Positions 25,188 to 33,689 of a stretch of 64,000 nucleotides of DNA are shown here, one piece after another; position 1 is the stretch's first letter, and every line of letters starts with the position of its first letter. The translations under genes and the position numbers were made by a program. The stretch lies in the NCBI GenBank assembly GCA_905216025.1, contig CAJMSE010000013.1:33687-97686 (forward strand), written 5' to 3'. The DNA is from an uncultured bacterium. Its GTDB lineage: Bacteria > Bacteroidota > Bacteroidia > Bacteroidales > Bacteroidaceae. Below the pieces are notes generated by a model. It had not been told where the DNA came from. It searched no databases and saw only the letters and a program-made list of their open reading frames with translations.

Positions 25188-26426
25188 CTATTCATATCTC
25201 AATGCTTCGATGGGGTCGAGGGTGGCTGCCTTCTTTGCCGGGTACCATCCGAAGAATATCCCCGTGAACGTGCAGACAGCAAAACTCATGACTATTGTCC
25301 ACGGCTGGATGGCTATCGGCCAGTGGGCGAACATCTTTATGGCGTATGATGAGCTGATGCCGAGGACGACGCCGATGACTCCTCCCGTGACGCTGAGCAG
25401 CACGGCCTCTATCAGAAACTGGTTGAGAATGTCGGCGCCGCGTGCTCCTACGCTCATGCGCAGTCCTATCTCACGGGTGCGTTCCGTCACGCTGACGTAC
25501 ATGATGTTCATTATCCCGATGCCGCCGACGATGAGAGAGATTCCCGCCACGCAGCCCAGCAGGATGGTGAGCATGCTCGTCGTGGAGTTCATCATCGAGG
25601 CAAGTTCCTCCTGCGAGCGTATGCTGAAGTCGTCTTCATCTGCCTCACTGCTGTCTGTGGCATCCTTCAGCTTATGGTTATGTCTCAGTATGGCTGTGAT
25701 TTCATCGGTTGCCTGCTCGGTCATGCCCTCCGTGACGGCAGAGCATTGTATGCCGTTGAGATATGTCTGCGCCAGTATTCGCTTCATCACGGATGTGTAT
25801 GGGGCAAGTACAAGGTCGTCCTGATCCATTCCCATGGAGTTGTAGCCCTTCTTCTTGAGTACTCCTATCACGCGGAATGGGATGGAGTTGAACCTCACAA
25901 CCTTTCCCACTGGGTCGCTCCCGTCCTGGAAGAGATTGTCTACGACGGTCTGTCCGAGGATGCACACCTTGGCGCCCGACCTGATATCGCTGTCTGTGAA
26001 CATCTCGCCGTCAGCGACATTGAGTTGCCGTATCTCAAGATAATCCTGGTTGACGCCGTATATTGTGGAGGGCGTGTTCTCATTGCCGTAAATGAACTGG
26101 CCGCTGCTGTTTACCACCGGGCTTATAGCCTTTATGTAGTGGCATCCGTCTTTGATGGCCTCGTAGTCGGCCATCTTGAGTGTTTCCATCGACGATGCGT
26201 CCTGTCTGACGCCACCGCGGCGGTCGGCTCCGGGGTGTATCATGATCATGTTCGAGCCCATCTCCGCAATGTTGGACTGTATGCTCTGCTTCGTGCCCTG
26301 TCCGACGGCAAGCATCGTTATCACGGAGGCTATGCCGATGATGATTCCGAGAGCCGTGAGGAAGGAGCGGGTCTTGTTGGCGGCGATGGCCCTGACTGCG
26401 ATTTTAAATAGATTGGTATAGTTCAT
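25188..26426 (-). CDS. MacB-type ABC exporter permease
   Basis: A 412-residue permease with an N-terminal membrane span (about 17-40, FLTALGIIIGIASVITML), a large periplasmic MacB_PCD domain (about 45-250) and three C-terminal FtsX spans (about 290-400), including GVAGISLIVGGIGIMNIMYVS-type signature shown by GISLIVGGIGIMNIM and RTREIGLRMSVGA. Unlike E. coli MacB the ATPase is a separate gene, six bases upstream. It probably works mechanically through the adaptor and TolC partner to expel a periplasmic substrate, which is unknown. Confidence 0.95.
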   Translation of the reverse strand: MNYTNLFKIAVRAIAANKTRSFLTALGIIIGIASVITMLAVGQGTKQSIQSNIAEMGSNMIMIHPGADRRGGVRQDASSMETLKMADYEAIKDGCHYIKAISPVVNSSGQFIYGNENTPSTIYGVNQDYLEIRQLNVADGEMFTDSDIRSGAKVCILGQTVVDNLFQDGSDPVGKVVRFNSIPFRVIGVLKKKGYNSMGMDQDDLVLAPYTSVMKRILAQTYLNGIQCSAVTEGMTEQATDEITAILRHNHKLKDATDSSEADEDDFSIRSQEELASMMNSTTSMLTILLGCVAGISLIVGGIGIMNIMYVSVTERTREIGLRMSVGARGADILNQFLIEAVLLSVTGGVIGVVLGISSSYAIKMFAHWPIAIQPWTIVMSFAVCTFTGIFFGWYPAKKAATLDPIEALRYE

Positions 26427-26432
26427 ATCTTT

Positions 26433-27191
26433 CTACTCGTCTGGGGTTATTGGTAATGCGGCAAGCGCTTCTGCAGCCGACATTATGTTGCTGTTATGCT
26501 CGTCGCTGATGACGCGGCCGTCGCGCAGCGTTATGTTCCTGCTGGAATAGTTTGCAATGTCCGGGTTGTGGGTGACGAATATGATTGTGCGGCCCTCGGC
26601 GTGCAGTTTCTGGAACAGCACGAGAATCTCGAACGAGGTGCGCGTGTCGAGATTACCGGTTGCTTCGTCGGCCAGTATGACGGCCGGATTGTTCACGAGC
26701 GCCCGGGCTATGGCCACGCGCTGCATCTGTCCGCCGGACATCTGGTTTGACCTGTGGTAGAGCCGGTTGCCGAGTCCAACAGCCTCAAGGGCTTCTATTG
26801 CCCTGCGTTTCCGCTCGGCCGCACTTACCGCTCCGTTATACATCAGCGGCAGTTCCACGTTCTCCACGCTTGTCGTCTTAGCCAGAAGGTTGTAGTTCTG
26901 GAAGATGAAACCTATCTTGCGGTTTCTCAATATTGCCCGTTGGGAGCGCGACATAGTCCTGACCGATACCCCGTCGAGGATATACTCGCCGCTTGAAGGG
27001 GTGTCAAGGCATCCCAGCTGGTTGAGTAGGGTGGACTTTCCTGAGCCAGACTTGCCCATGATGGTGACGAACTCACCCTCGTGTATCTTGAACGAGACAC
27101 CGCGCAGGGCATAGACAACCTCGTCGCCGACGGTGAACCGGCGCTTCACGTCCTGGAGCTCGATTACTGTTTTATCTTTGTTTATACTCAT
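26433..27191 (-). CDS. MacB/LolD-type ABC transporter ATPase
   Basis: A 252-residue ATP-binding subunit. Walker A is GKSGSGKST, the Q-loop lies in FIFQNYNLLAKTTSVENV, the signature is MSGGQMQRVAIARAL, Walker B is VILADEATGNLD, and the switch His lies in FVTHNPD. This composition is that of the LolD/MacB/FtsE subgroup. The gene is six bases from both its neighbours (adaptor and permease). The C-terminal tail (about 225-252) is not part of the core domain. Confidence 0.96.
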   Translation of the reverse strand: MSINKDKTVIELQDVKRRFTVGDEVVYALRGVSFKIHEGEFVTIMGKSGSGKSTLLNQLGCLDTPSSGEYILDGVSVRTMSRSQRAILRNRKIGFIFQNYNLLAKTTSVENVELPLMYNGAVSAAERKRRAIEALEAVGLGNRLYHRSNQMSGGQMQRVAIARALVNNPAVILADEATGNLDTRTSFEILVLFQKLHAEGRTIIFVTHNPDIANYSSRNITLRDGRVISDEHNSNIMSAAEALAALPITPDE

Positions 27192-27197
27192 GTCTCA

Positions 27198-28376
27198 TCA
27201 TTTCTTTTTGTTTTTCTGTGGCGGTCCCGGTGCGAATGGAGAGCGTTCCTCTCCGTTGTCTTCCGGCATTTCCCTGGCCACTTCTTCTATTCCTGTCACC
27301 ACCACGGTGCCTGCCGCTACTCCGGAAAGAACCTCGGTGTTGGTTCCGTCGGATATTCCGATATGCACGTCATGGGCCTTGAGTGTCTTGCCGCTGACGG
27401 TCCACACCTTGTTCTTCCCCTTGCTATCCGTTATTTTGTATCCCTTGGCCATTTCCGGGGTGGGAGAGAACCGCAGGGCCTTGCTCGGAACGCATAGTAT
27501 GCCGCGCTTTTCCATTGTATATATGGTGATGTTGGCCGTCAGTCCGGGCTTCAGTTTGAGGTCGGCGTTCGGCGCACTGATTACCACTTCGTATGTGACG
27601 ACGTTGTTAGTGGTGGTCGCTTCCTGCCTCACCTGCGTGACCTTACCCTCGAATGTATCGTCGGGATAGGCATCGACGGTGAACGTCACCCGGCTGCCTT
27701 CCTTTACTTCACCTATGTCAGCCTCGTCGACATCGGCTATCACGCGCATGTCTGTGAGGTCTTTGGCTATGGTGAAGAGCTCCGGCGTGCTGAAACTTGC
27801 AGCTACGGTCTGTCCCTCCTCAACCGATTTGGACAGCACGATGCCGTCTATCGGTGATGTGATGGTTGCATATCCGAGGTTTGTCTGCGCCTTGTTGACT
27901 GTCTCCTTCGAGGTCGCGACGGCCTCTCTGGCCTTTTGGTAGCTCAGCAGGGCATTCTCGTAGTCTTCCGCACTGACGAGCCCCTTGCTGTAAAGAACCT
28001 TATATCTGTTGAAGTTCGATTGCTCGTAGTTCAGCGTGCTTTGGGCGCTTGCAAGGTTGGCCTTTGCCGTATTCAGCTCACTGATAAGGTTGGTCTTGTC
28101 CAGTTCGGCTATTATCTGTCCCTTCTTGACCACGCTGTTGTAGTCTACATACAGCTTGCTCACGATTCCGGATACCTGTGTTCCGACGGTTACGGACGTC
28201 ACCGGCTCGATGGTTCCGGTTGCCGTTATGCTATTCTGGATGTTTGTTTTCTTCGCGCTGTCCGTCTCGATGGATATCGTCTTGTCCTCGTCGTTGCCCG
28301 ACAGGAAGAATATTGCAGCTGAAGCGGCAATCAGCAAGCCGGCTCCTATCCATACTTTATTATTTATCTTTATCAT
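27198..28376 (-). CDS. MacA-like periplasmic adaptor (RND/HlyD family)
   Basis: A 392-residue membrane fusion protein. A single N-terminal anchor (about 8-26, WIGAGLLIAASAAIFFL) is followed by the barrel-sandwich half TATGTIEPVTSVTVGTQVSG, an alpha-helical hairpin (about 95-185), and the second half-motif ITSPIDGIVL. Beta-barrel and membrane-proximal domains follow. The tail ends in PFAPGPPQKNKKK. It links the permease to the TolC-like channel coded 17 bases upstream. Confidence 0.95.
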   Translation of the reverse strand: MIKINNKVWIGAGLLIAASAAIFFLSGNDEDKTISIETDSAKKTNIQNSITATGTIEPVTSVTVGTQVSGIVSKLYVDYNSVVKKGQIIAELDKTNLISELNTAKANLASAQSTLNYEQSNFNRYKVLYSKGLVSAEDYENALLSYQKAREAVATSKETVNKAQTNLGYATITSPIDGIVLSKSVEEGQTVAASFSTPELFTIAKDLTDMRVIADVDEADIGEVKEGSRVTFTVDAYPDDTFEGKVTQVRQEATTTNNVVTYEVVISAPNADLKLKPGLTANITIYTMEKRGILCVPSKALRFSPTPEMAKGYKITDSKGKNKVWTVSGKTLKAHDVHIGISDGTNTEVLSGVAAGTVVVTGIEEVAREMPEDNGEERSPFAPGPPQKNKKK

Positions 28377-28393
28377 ACCGTTTGTTTTATTGG

Positions 28394-29746
28394 TTATATA
28401 TTCAATGTCTCTCCCTTGTAGAATCTCAGCAGCTGGATATTTAATATCGTTGTGTATTTGCTCTGCAGCTTGTTCTGCTGTGCGGTCATCAGGTTGCTCT
28501 TTCCCGTCATAAGCTCCACGATGTTCTTCATTCCGAGGCGGAACTGCTCGCTGAGAAGGTCGTATCCGGTCTGTTCGCTCTCGACGCTGGCCTGCGCGGC
28601 CTTGAACTTTGCCTGGTTCGTCGTCGCATCGAGCCAGTACGTATCGACGGTGTTATATATATGCTTCTTCTTCTCCTGCAGTTCGAGCTTGTACTCTTCC
28701 TGCTGTAGTTTGGCCTTGTTTACTGCCGTTTTGGTCTTTCGGTTGTCTGCAATGGGTATGCTTATGGTTGCTCCCACGGATGCATCGAAGTTCGTTTTAA
28801 GCTGTGTTCCCCAGCTTCTCGAATTCATGGAGGTCGTGCTGGTTGCCACTCCGCCGCTCAGACTCAGAGTCGGAAGTTTGCCGGCTTTGGCTATTGCGAG
28901 GCTCGTATTGCTCCCCTCTATTGCCAATATGCTGTTTTTTATTTCCGGTCTGCTGGTCAATGCCGTTTCGTAAACCGACTGTAAATCGGGTATATCGGCC
29001 AGTGCCAGCCCGTCGTCGGCTGCTGCGAAGTCTATGTCGAAGTTGTTTTCTTCTGTCAGTTCCAGCACCTGCATCAGCTGTGTGGTGTAGCTTGCGAGAT
29101 TGCTTTCGGCCTCAACCACGGAGTATTTGTCGGCGGCAGCCTGTGCGGTAAGCTGTGCAAGGCCGGCCTTTGACATCTTTCCGATTTCCACCAGTTCTCT
29201 GCCGCGTTCCTCGTTCTTGAGGCTTGTCTCGTAGTTTTGTTTCGTTATGGTGATTGCTTCCTTTAGATATAGTATCTGGACATATAGCTTTGCTATCTCT
29301 TCCTGTATGCTGTTTGACGTCTCAGCCTCTGTCAGTTCAGCCTGTTGCTCTGCTATCTTGCTTTGCTTGACGGCATTGCGGTTTGCATTTCCGTCCCATA
29401 CGGTCCAGCTTGCGCTTACTCCGTAGCTACCGTTATAGTACGATTTCTTCACACTTGAGGCCACCGTACCGTTTGTTACTGTGCTCACTCCGATGTCGTT
29501 CCATGGTCTGTGACCTACGCTTTGGTTTGTCTGGGCATTCAGTGAGGGCAACAGTGCGGCTTTCGACTGCTTCGTGTCCTCAGCCTTTGAACGTCTTGTC
29601 AGTTCCGCTTTCTTCAATGTTATGTTGTTTGCCAAGGCATAATCGATACATTCCCGCAGCGTCCACTTGTGCTGTGGCTCGGCATTTACGGATGCAACGG
29701 ACAATGACAATGTTGCCATGAAAACTAAAACTCTGTTCATTTGCAT
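28394..29746 (-). CDS. TolC-family outer membrane efflux protein
   Basis: A 450-residue OEP-family channel. The signal peptide MQMNRVLVFMATLSLSVASVNA probably ends at VNA-EP. Two internal repeats of long helices form the tunnel, opening LRECIDYALANNITLKKAEL, with strands such as SYGVSASWTVWDG and VGATISIPIADN. The start was placed at 29746 (29740 is possible) because the promoter covers the upstream Met at 29809. It is the first gene of the operon tolC-macA-macB ATPase-permease-kinase-regulator. Confidence 0.94.
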   Translation of the reverse strand: MQMNRVLVFMATLSLSVASVNAEPQHKWTLRECIDYALANNITLKKAELTRRSKAEDTKQSKAALLPSLNAQTNQSVGHRPWNDIGVSTVTNGTVASSVKKSYYNGSYGVSASWTVWDGNANRNAVKQSKIAEQQAELTEAETSNSIQEEIAKLYVQILYLKEAITITKQNYETSLKNEERGRELVEIGKMSKAGLAQLTAQAAADKYSVVEAESNLASYTTQLMQVLELTEENNFDIDFAAADDGLALADIPDLQSVYETALTSRPEIKNSILAIEGSNTSLAIAKAGKLPTLSLSGGVATSTTSMNSRSWGTQLKTNFDASVGATISIPIADNRKTKTAVNKAKLQQEEYKLELQEKKKHIYNTVDTYWLDATTNQAKFKAAQASVESEQTGYDLLSEQFRLGMKNIVELMTGKSNLMTAQQNKLQSKYTTILNIQLLRFYKGETLNI

Positions 29747-29778
29747 AATCGTTACCTTATTATTGTTCTTGATTGATG

Positions 29779-29810
29779 CAAAAGTAGGAATTAAAGGAAC
29801 GTGTGCCAAA
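29779..29810 (-). promoter_or_regulatory. Promoter of the exporter and LytSR operon
   Basis: Minus strand: TTTG at 29810-29807, 20 bases, TACTTTTG at 29786-29779. A full consensus match, giving a leader of about 26 bases. No direct repeats typical of LytTR sites were made out by eye. Confidence 0.7.
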
Positions 29811-29842
29811 CATTATATATATATGTGGATATTTAATAGAAT

Positions 29843-29879
29843 AAAAGCACCGGACCATCCGATTAGGTCCGATGCTTTT
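29843..29879 (-). terminator. Terminator of ribE
   Basis: Two stacked stems, AAAAGCA/TGCTTTT and GGACC/GGTCC, with a T-rich tail on the minus strand, 21 bases after the ribE stop. Confidence 0.8.
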
Positions 29880-29899
29880 AATATTTGTTTGCATTTTGT

Positions 29900-30499
29900 C
29901 TATAACTGCTGCATCCGCGCGATGTATTTACCTATTATATCAAACTCGATATTTACTTTTGTACCGACCGTAATGTCGCAGAAGTTTGTGTGTTCGAGTG
30001 TGTATGGGATTATTGCGACCCGGAAAGAATTGGCCGTCGAGTTGCACACCGTCAGTGAAACGCCGTTTACTGTGACGCTTCCCTTCTCTACCGTGAAGTA
30101 TCCGGCGCGTGCCATCTCCCTGTTTTCCTTATATTCAAATGTGAAGTACTTGCTGCCGTGGGCATCTTCGACGGCAGTGCATACTGCTGTCTCGTCGACA
30201 TGACCTTGCACTATGTGGCCGTCAAGGCGTCCGTTCATCATCATTGAGCGCTCCACATTGACCTTGTCGCCAGCCTTCAGCTGGCCTAGATTGCTCCGTT
30301 CCAATGTCTCTTTCATTGCCGTTACGGTGTATATGCCGTCTTTTATGTCGACGACGGTGAGGCATACACCGTTATGTGCGATGCTCTGATCTATCTTCAA
30401 CTCATCCGTGAACGTGCATTTAAGGGATAAGTCAACGTTCTCTCTGTCTTTCTTTACCGAGGTGACGATGGCAAATTCTTCGATGATTCCTGAAAACAT
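29900..30499 (-). CDS. ribE: Riboflavin synthase alpha chain
   Basis: A 199-residue lumazine-binding protein that disproportionates two molecules of 6,7-dimethyl-8-ribityllumazine to riboflavin. The start MFSGIIEEFA is the family hallmark. Two homologous barrel halves show HNGVCLTVVD and VNGVSLTVCN, and the substrate loop GHIVQGHVDETA. It stands alone, not in a rib operon. The nearest promoter lies about 235 bases upstream and would make a long structured leader, described separately. The canonical FMN riboswitch was not seen. Confidence 0.95.
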   Translation of the reverse strand: MFSGIIEEFAIVTSVKKDRENVDLSLKCTFTDELKIDQSIAHNGVCLTVVDIKDGIYTVTAMKETLERSNLGQLKAGDKVNVERSMMMNGRLDGHIVQGHVDETAVCTAVEDAHGSKYFTFEYKENREMARAGYFTVEKGSVTVNGVSLTVCNSTANSFRVAIIPYTLEHTNFCDITVGTKVNIEFDIIGKYIARMQQL

Positions 30500-30535
30500 G
30501 GTTGTCTGTTGATTTATTGTTATGGTGTAAGAATA

Positions 30536-30727
30536 TTAAAAAGTCGTATCGGTGATGTGATGAAAACTCCTATAAAATAAGATTTGAGATATCCCGTTGC
30601 CTTTGTAATCCATTTACTTCAGACGTTAATCTGCAAGTTGTGGCCCGCCATCGACAGGAGATGTGTCTCTGTTTTCAGTTTAATTGATGAGTATCCCAAT
30701 CTAACCGATACGACCTGTTCCTTTATT
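30536..30727 (-). ncRNA. Candidate structured RNA or ribE leader, about 190 nt
   Basis: A transcript from the promoter at 30734-30764 would begin near 30727. Its first part contains GTCGTATCGGT (30714-30704) and its last part ACCGATACGAC (30553-30543), an exact 11-bp closing helix, followed by five U (30542-30538). Inside, GGATACTC and GAGTTTTC can form a second helix, and ACAGAGACACATCTCCTGT a hairpin. The ends pairing over this length, then a U run, fit either a 6S-like RNA ending before ribE or a leader with a terminator. No known family was matched. Confidence 0.45.
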
Positions 30728-30733
30728 TCACTG

Positions 30734-30764
30734 CAAAGTTACTGATATATTTCAATACTGCAAA
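30734..30764 (-). promoter_or_regulatory. Promoter upstream of ribE and its leader RNA
   Basis: Minus strand: TTTG at 30764-30761, 19 bases, TAACTTTG at 30741-30734. It starts 16 bases before the preceding gene's end on the same strand, so a new transcript begins here. Confidence 0.65.
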
Positions 30765-30779
30765 CTGTTTAACGCTTTT

Positions 30780-33512
30780 TTATTGTTCTTTGTCTGCATC
30801 GTTATCAATTATCTCGTAGTCGTCAGTTATTTCCTCCATGCTTTGTCCGTCGCTCTCCTTTGCCTTTTCAGACGGTTCTTCCTGCTGTCCTGACACAGTT
30901 CCTTTGTTTCGGGAAAGTCTTGCCATGTGCCTTTGTCTCATGTATATAAATGCGAGTATTCCCAAGGCAATGACAATCAGATATATCCATATCGCACCGG
31001 AAGAAAGCAGGAAATACGGGGGAACGACAACTTCTATAGTGCGCAGGTCGAACTTATCCGGCGACTCGAGCAGAAAGGCTTTCACGCAGAAACGGTACGT
31101 TCCGGACGGCAATCCCGAGTAGCTGACAGTCCTTGAGTTGTCCGCATTGATCCAATCGCTGTCATATCCCTCGAGCTTATATTGGTAATGGACACGGTGC
31201 TGGAGCTGGTAGTTGAGTGATGTGAACCTGAATGATATGACGTTGTTATGTCCAGGCAAGGTGACGGACTTCGAATCAGGCACATAATACGTGAATCTGT
31301 CGTTCAATCTCGGCGACATCAATTCGTCATTGAGATAGAAATCGGTTATCTTCAGCTTCAGCATTGAACCGGTGGAAGTTGTCAGTTTCTTTCTGTCTAT
31401 GGTGTAATAACCGTTCAAGGTGCCAAACAGGATGTTGCCGTTCGGCATGCAGATGGCGGCTCCTTCGGAACAGATTGTACCGTCTACACCATCCAAAGAG
31501 GAGAATGTGCTGAATATCTTTTTGTGTATATCGAAGGAGCACAGGATGTGGTCGGTAGCGAACCAGACATTGCCGCGTTCGTCGAATGTCATGCTTTTAA
31601 TCTCGTCGGAGGGCAGACCGTCCTTGCTGTTGAATGTCTCGAATATCCAGTTGCCCTTGTCATCCTTGCCTATGGTATGGCTCAGGCCGCCTCCGTTAGT
31701 GCCGATCCACATCGAACCGCTCTTGTCGCAGGCCAAGCTGACTATGTCGTTACTCATCAGATTGTGCTCTCTCTCGGCCGTTTCGGTCACCTTCTGTATC
31801 CTGATACGGTTGTTTTCGTACGACATTATGAGCAGGCCGTCCGTGCTTCCGACCCATATATTGCCGTCCTTGTCTGCTGCGAGCGTGCGTACTTTATGGT
31901 AATCATTGTACGGATAGTTGTGTATTGCATTCTTGCTGTTCAGAAATACATAGCTGCCATTCTTGTTTTTGGTCAGTATGTTGACACCGCCGCCATACGT
32001 TGCTACCCAGATATTGCCGTTCTTGTCTTCCACGGAGCAGTAAGCGTTGTTTGAACTGATGCTCATCGGGTTCTTGGGGTCGTGCTTGAAGAATGTGTAG
32101 GAAAAGCCGTTACCTTTCGGTTCCATCCTTATGATGCCCGTACCCTTTGAGCATATCCAGTATTCGCCGTTGCGGCCCTTGGTTATTCCGTATATCCTGC
32201 CCAGCATGTTACCGTTTCCGTCACTTGTTATTACGGTCGGTTCCTGTCCAGAGCGCATGAAGAAAAGGCTGCTGTTCTTGTTTCCTACGAGCAAGGTTTT
32301 CCTCTGATTGTCATAGAATAGCGCCCTTATGTCGTTCTCGCTTGTTGCCTCAGAATTGGCGAAGAGCTGTGTACGGCCGATTGTTTTCTTGACAATCTCC
32401 AGCTTTTCCAATCCTCTGCGCACCGTAGACTCCCACACGACGCCTTCCGGGAGGACAAGGAAACACGACACGGTATTTGACAGGTTCCATGAGTTTGTCG
32501 GGGCGTTATGGAAGTATTCGACCTCGTCTGCCTCCCTGTTGTAATATCCGAAACCTCCGTGATTCATCGTCATCCACACCGTTCCGTTCACTTCCGAGAC
32601 CTTTGCGCCATGTACATCGAACTCCGGGACCATCACAGACTGTGTGAAGTCCTTAATGTCGCCGGTCTTCATGATAAGCCGTGATATTCCCTGAAGGTCT
32701 CCGGTGAACCATATTATATTATGGCTGTCAACGAAAATAGATGATACTCCTTCACCAATCTCCGTTATAATATTCGGTTCCTGGCCGTAGGCGAAGGAGA
32801 TTATCTTACCCGATTTCGTTCCGGCATAGATGTTATAGCCGTTTGAATACATGCAGTTTATGCCTTCACCGGTGAATACTCCGTTTCTTTCTATAGTCTC
32901 GTCGTTTATGTTTACCCGATGTATTCCGTCGTCAGTGCCAACCCAAAGGTCTCCCTTATATCCCTCAACAATGGAACTTACCTTCAGTTTACCGGTCATA
33001 ATCAAGTCTGTCTTGACACCGTCAGGCGTCAACCGCATCTTGTATATTCCTACTTCATCTATTATTGCGAGTACATCTCCGTTGCTGGTGACCTTTATCG
33101 GCGATGATGTCTTGAAACTCTGATAGCCTGTTATGTGCTGTAAAGGATTCTCAATCCTGTCCGTGCTGCGGTTCAATACGAATATCCTGCCGTCGTACAT
33201 CCTCATCCATATGTTTTGAGACAGGTCTATAGCCAAGTCGATGATGCGGTTGTGCAGCAGTGGAACGTTGCTTCCGTAACCTGTTTCATAGTTGTAGAAG
33301 TTGATGCCGTCGAACCGCGAAAGGCCGTTCCACGTTGCAATCCATATATATCCGTAGTCATCTTGCTTTATGTCCGATGCGTTATTGCTTACGAGGCCGT
33401 TGTCCATTGAGTAGTGCGATAATGCGGCTTGCAGTTGCTGTGCTTTCGTTTCGGACGGTCTGATGAATCCCGTTGATGCAATCAACAGTATTATGAACAC
33501 TCTTCTTATCAT
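30780..33512 (-). CDS. Regulator-propeller sensor with Y_Y_Y domain but no kinase domain
   Basis: A 910-residue membrane protein with signal peptide (about 1-24, SETKA-QQ). About 14 regulator-propeller repeats (such as DDYGYIWIATWNGLSRFDG, DKDGNIWVGSTDGLLIM and DERGNVWFATDH) should form two beta-propellers in residues 30-745. A Y_Y_Y domain (about 757-830) and one membrane span (about 831-858) follow. This is the sensing half of a hybrid two-component system, but the cytoplasmic part is a 52-residue acidic tail ending DDYEIIDNDADKEQ; kinase, receiver and AraC domains are absent. The following DNA codes for no such domains. It lies downstream of the GH115-GH2 operon and may sense a glycan fragment. 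Confidence 0.85.
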   Translation of the reverse strand: MIRRVFIILLIASTGFIRPSETKAQQLQAALSHYSMDNGLVSNNASDIKQDDYGYIWIATWNGLSRFDGINFYNYETGYGSNVPLLHNRIIDLAIDLSQNIWMRMYDGRIFVLNRSTDRIENPLQHITGYQSFKTSSPIKVTSNGDVLAIIDEVGIYKMRLTPDGVKTDLIMTGKLKVSSIVEGYKGDLWVGTDDGIHRVNINDETIERNGVFTGEGINCMYSNGYNIYAGTKSGKIISFAYGQEPNIITEIGEGVSSIFVDSHNIIWFTGDLQGISRLIMKTGDIKDFTQSVMVPEFDVHGAKVSEVNGTVWMTMNHGGFGYYNREADEVEYFHNAPTNSWNLSNTVSCFLVLPEGVVWESTVRRGLEKLEIVKKTIGRTQLFANSEATSENDIRALFYDNQRKTLLVGNKNSSLFFMRSGQEPTVITSDGNGNMLGRIYGITKGRNGEYWICSKGTGIIRMEPKGNGFSYTFFKHDPKNPMSISSNNAYCSVEDKNGNIWVATYGGGVNILTKNKNGSYVFLNSKNAIHNYPYNDYHKVRTLAADKDGNIWVGSTDGLLIMSYENNRIRIQKVTETAEREHNLMSNDIVSLACDKSGSMWIGTNGGGLSHTIGKDDKGNWIFETFNSKDGLPSDEIKSMTFDERGNVWFATDHILCSFDIHKKIFSTFSSLDGVDGTICSEGAAICMPNGNILFGTLNGYYTIDRKKLTTSTGSMLKLKITDFYLNDELMSPRLNDRFTYYVPDSKSVTLPGHNNVISFRFTSLNYQLQHRVHYQYKLEGYDSDWINADNSRTVSYSGLPSGTYRFCVKAFLLESPDKFDLRTIEVVVPPYFLLSSGAIWIYLIVIALGILAFIYMRQRHMARLSRNKGTVSGQQEEPSEKAKESDGQSMEEITDDYEIIDNDADKEQ

Positions 33513-33546
33513 GATGCTATCTTTATGTTATTAGGTTTTCAATCCA

Positions 33547-33554
33547 CAAAATTA
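33547..33554 (-). promoter_or_regulatory. Probable -7 box of the propeller sensor gene
   Basis: TAATTTTG on the minus strand, about 35 bases before the ATG. No -33 element at the usual distance was seen. Confidence 0.4.
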
Positions 33555-33639
33555 AGCAAAAAAAACAAATAACGGATAGCCTGAAGAAGAAACTTATCGG
33601 TTTATGCCATACATTCGGGTATATGGCGTCCTATAATAG

Positions 33640-33676
33640 GGCAGCGCATTTACCTGAAAAAGATAAATGCGCTGCC
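33640..33676. terminator. Terminator hairpin after the GH2-esterase gene
   Basis: A perfect 13-bp stem (GGCAGCGCATTTA with TAAATGCGCTGCC) and an 11-base loop, 14 bases after the gene's stop. The T tract is weak, so it may also protect the mRNA end. Confidence 0.65.
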
Positions 33677-33689
33677 TTTCATATTATCG

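Noticed and set aside
24339..25349. A 336-codon open frame opposite the sensor kinase
   Set aside because: Antisense shadow of the kinase; the kinase has clear His-kinase and ATPase motifs in the other strand.
30500..30779. FMN riboswitch upstream of ribE
   Set aside because: The conserved RFN core (AGGATATTC and GGGCAGGGTG-like blocks) could not be found on the minus strand, although the region looks structured.
30780..31000. Frameshift that split a full-length hybrid two-component regulator
   Set aside because: No histidine kinase, receiver or AraC motif occurs in any frame between the sensor's stop and ribE, so no broken half is present in the window.
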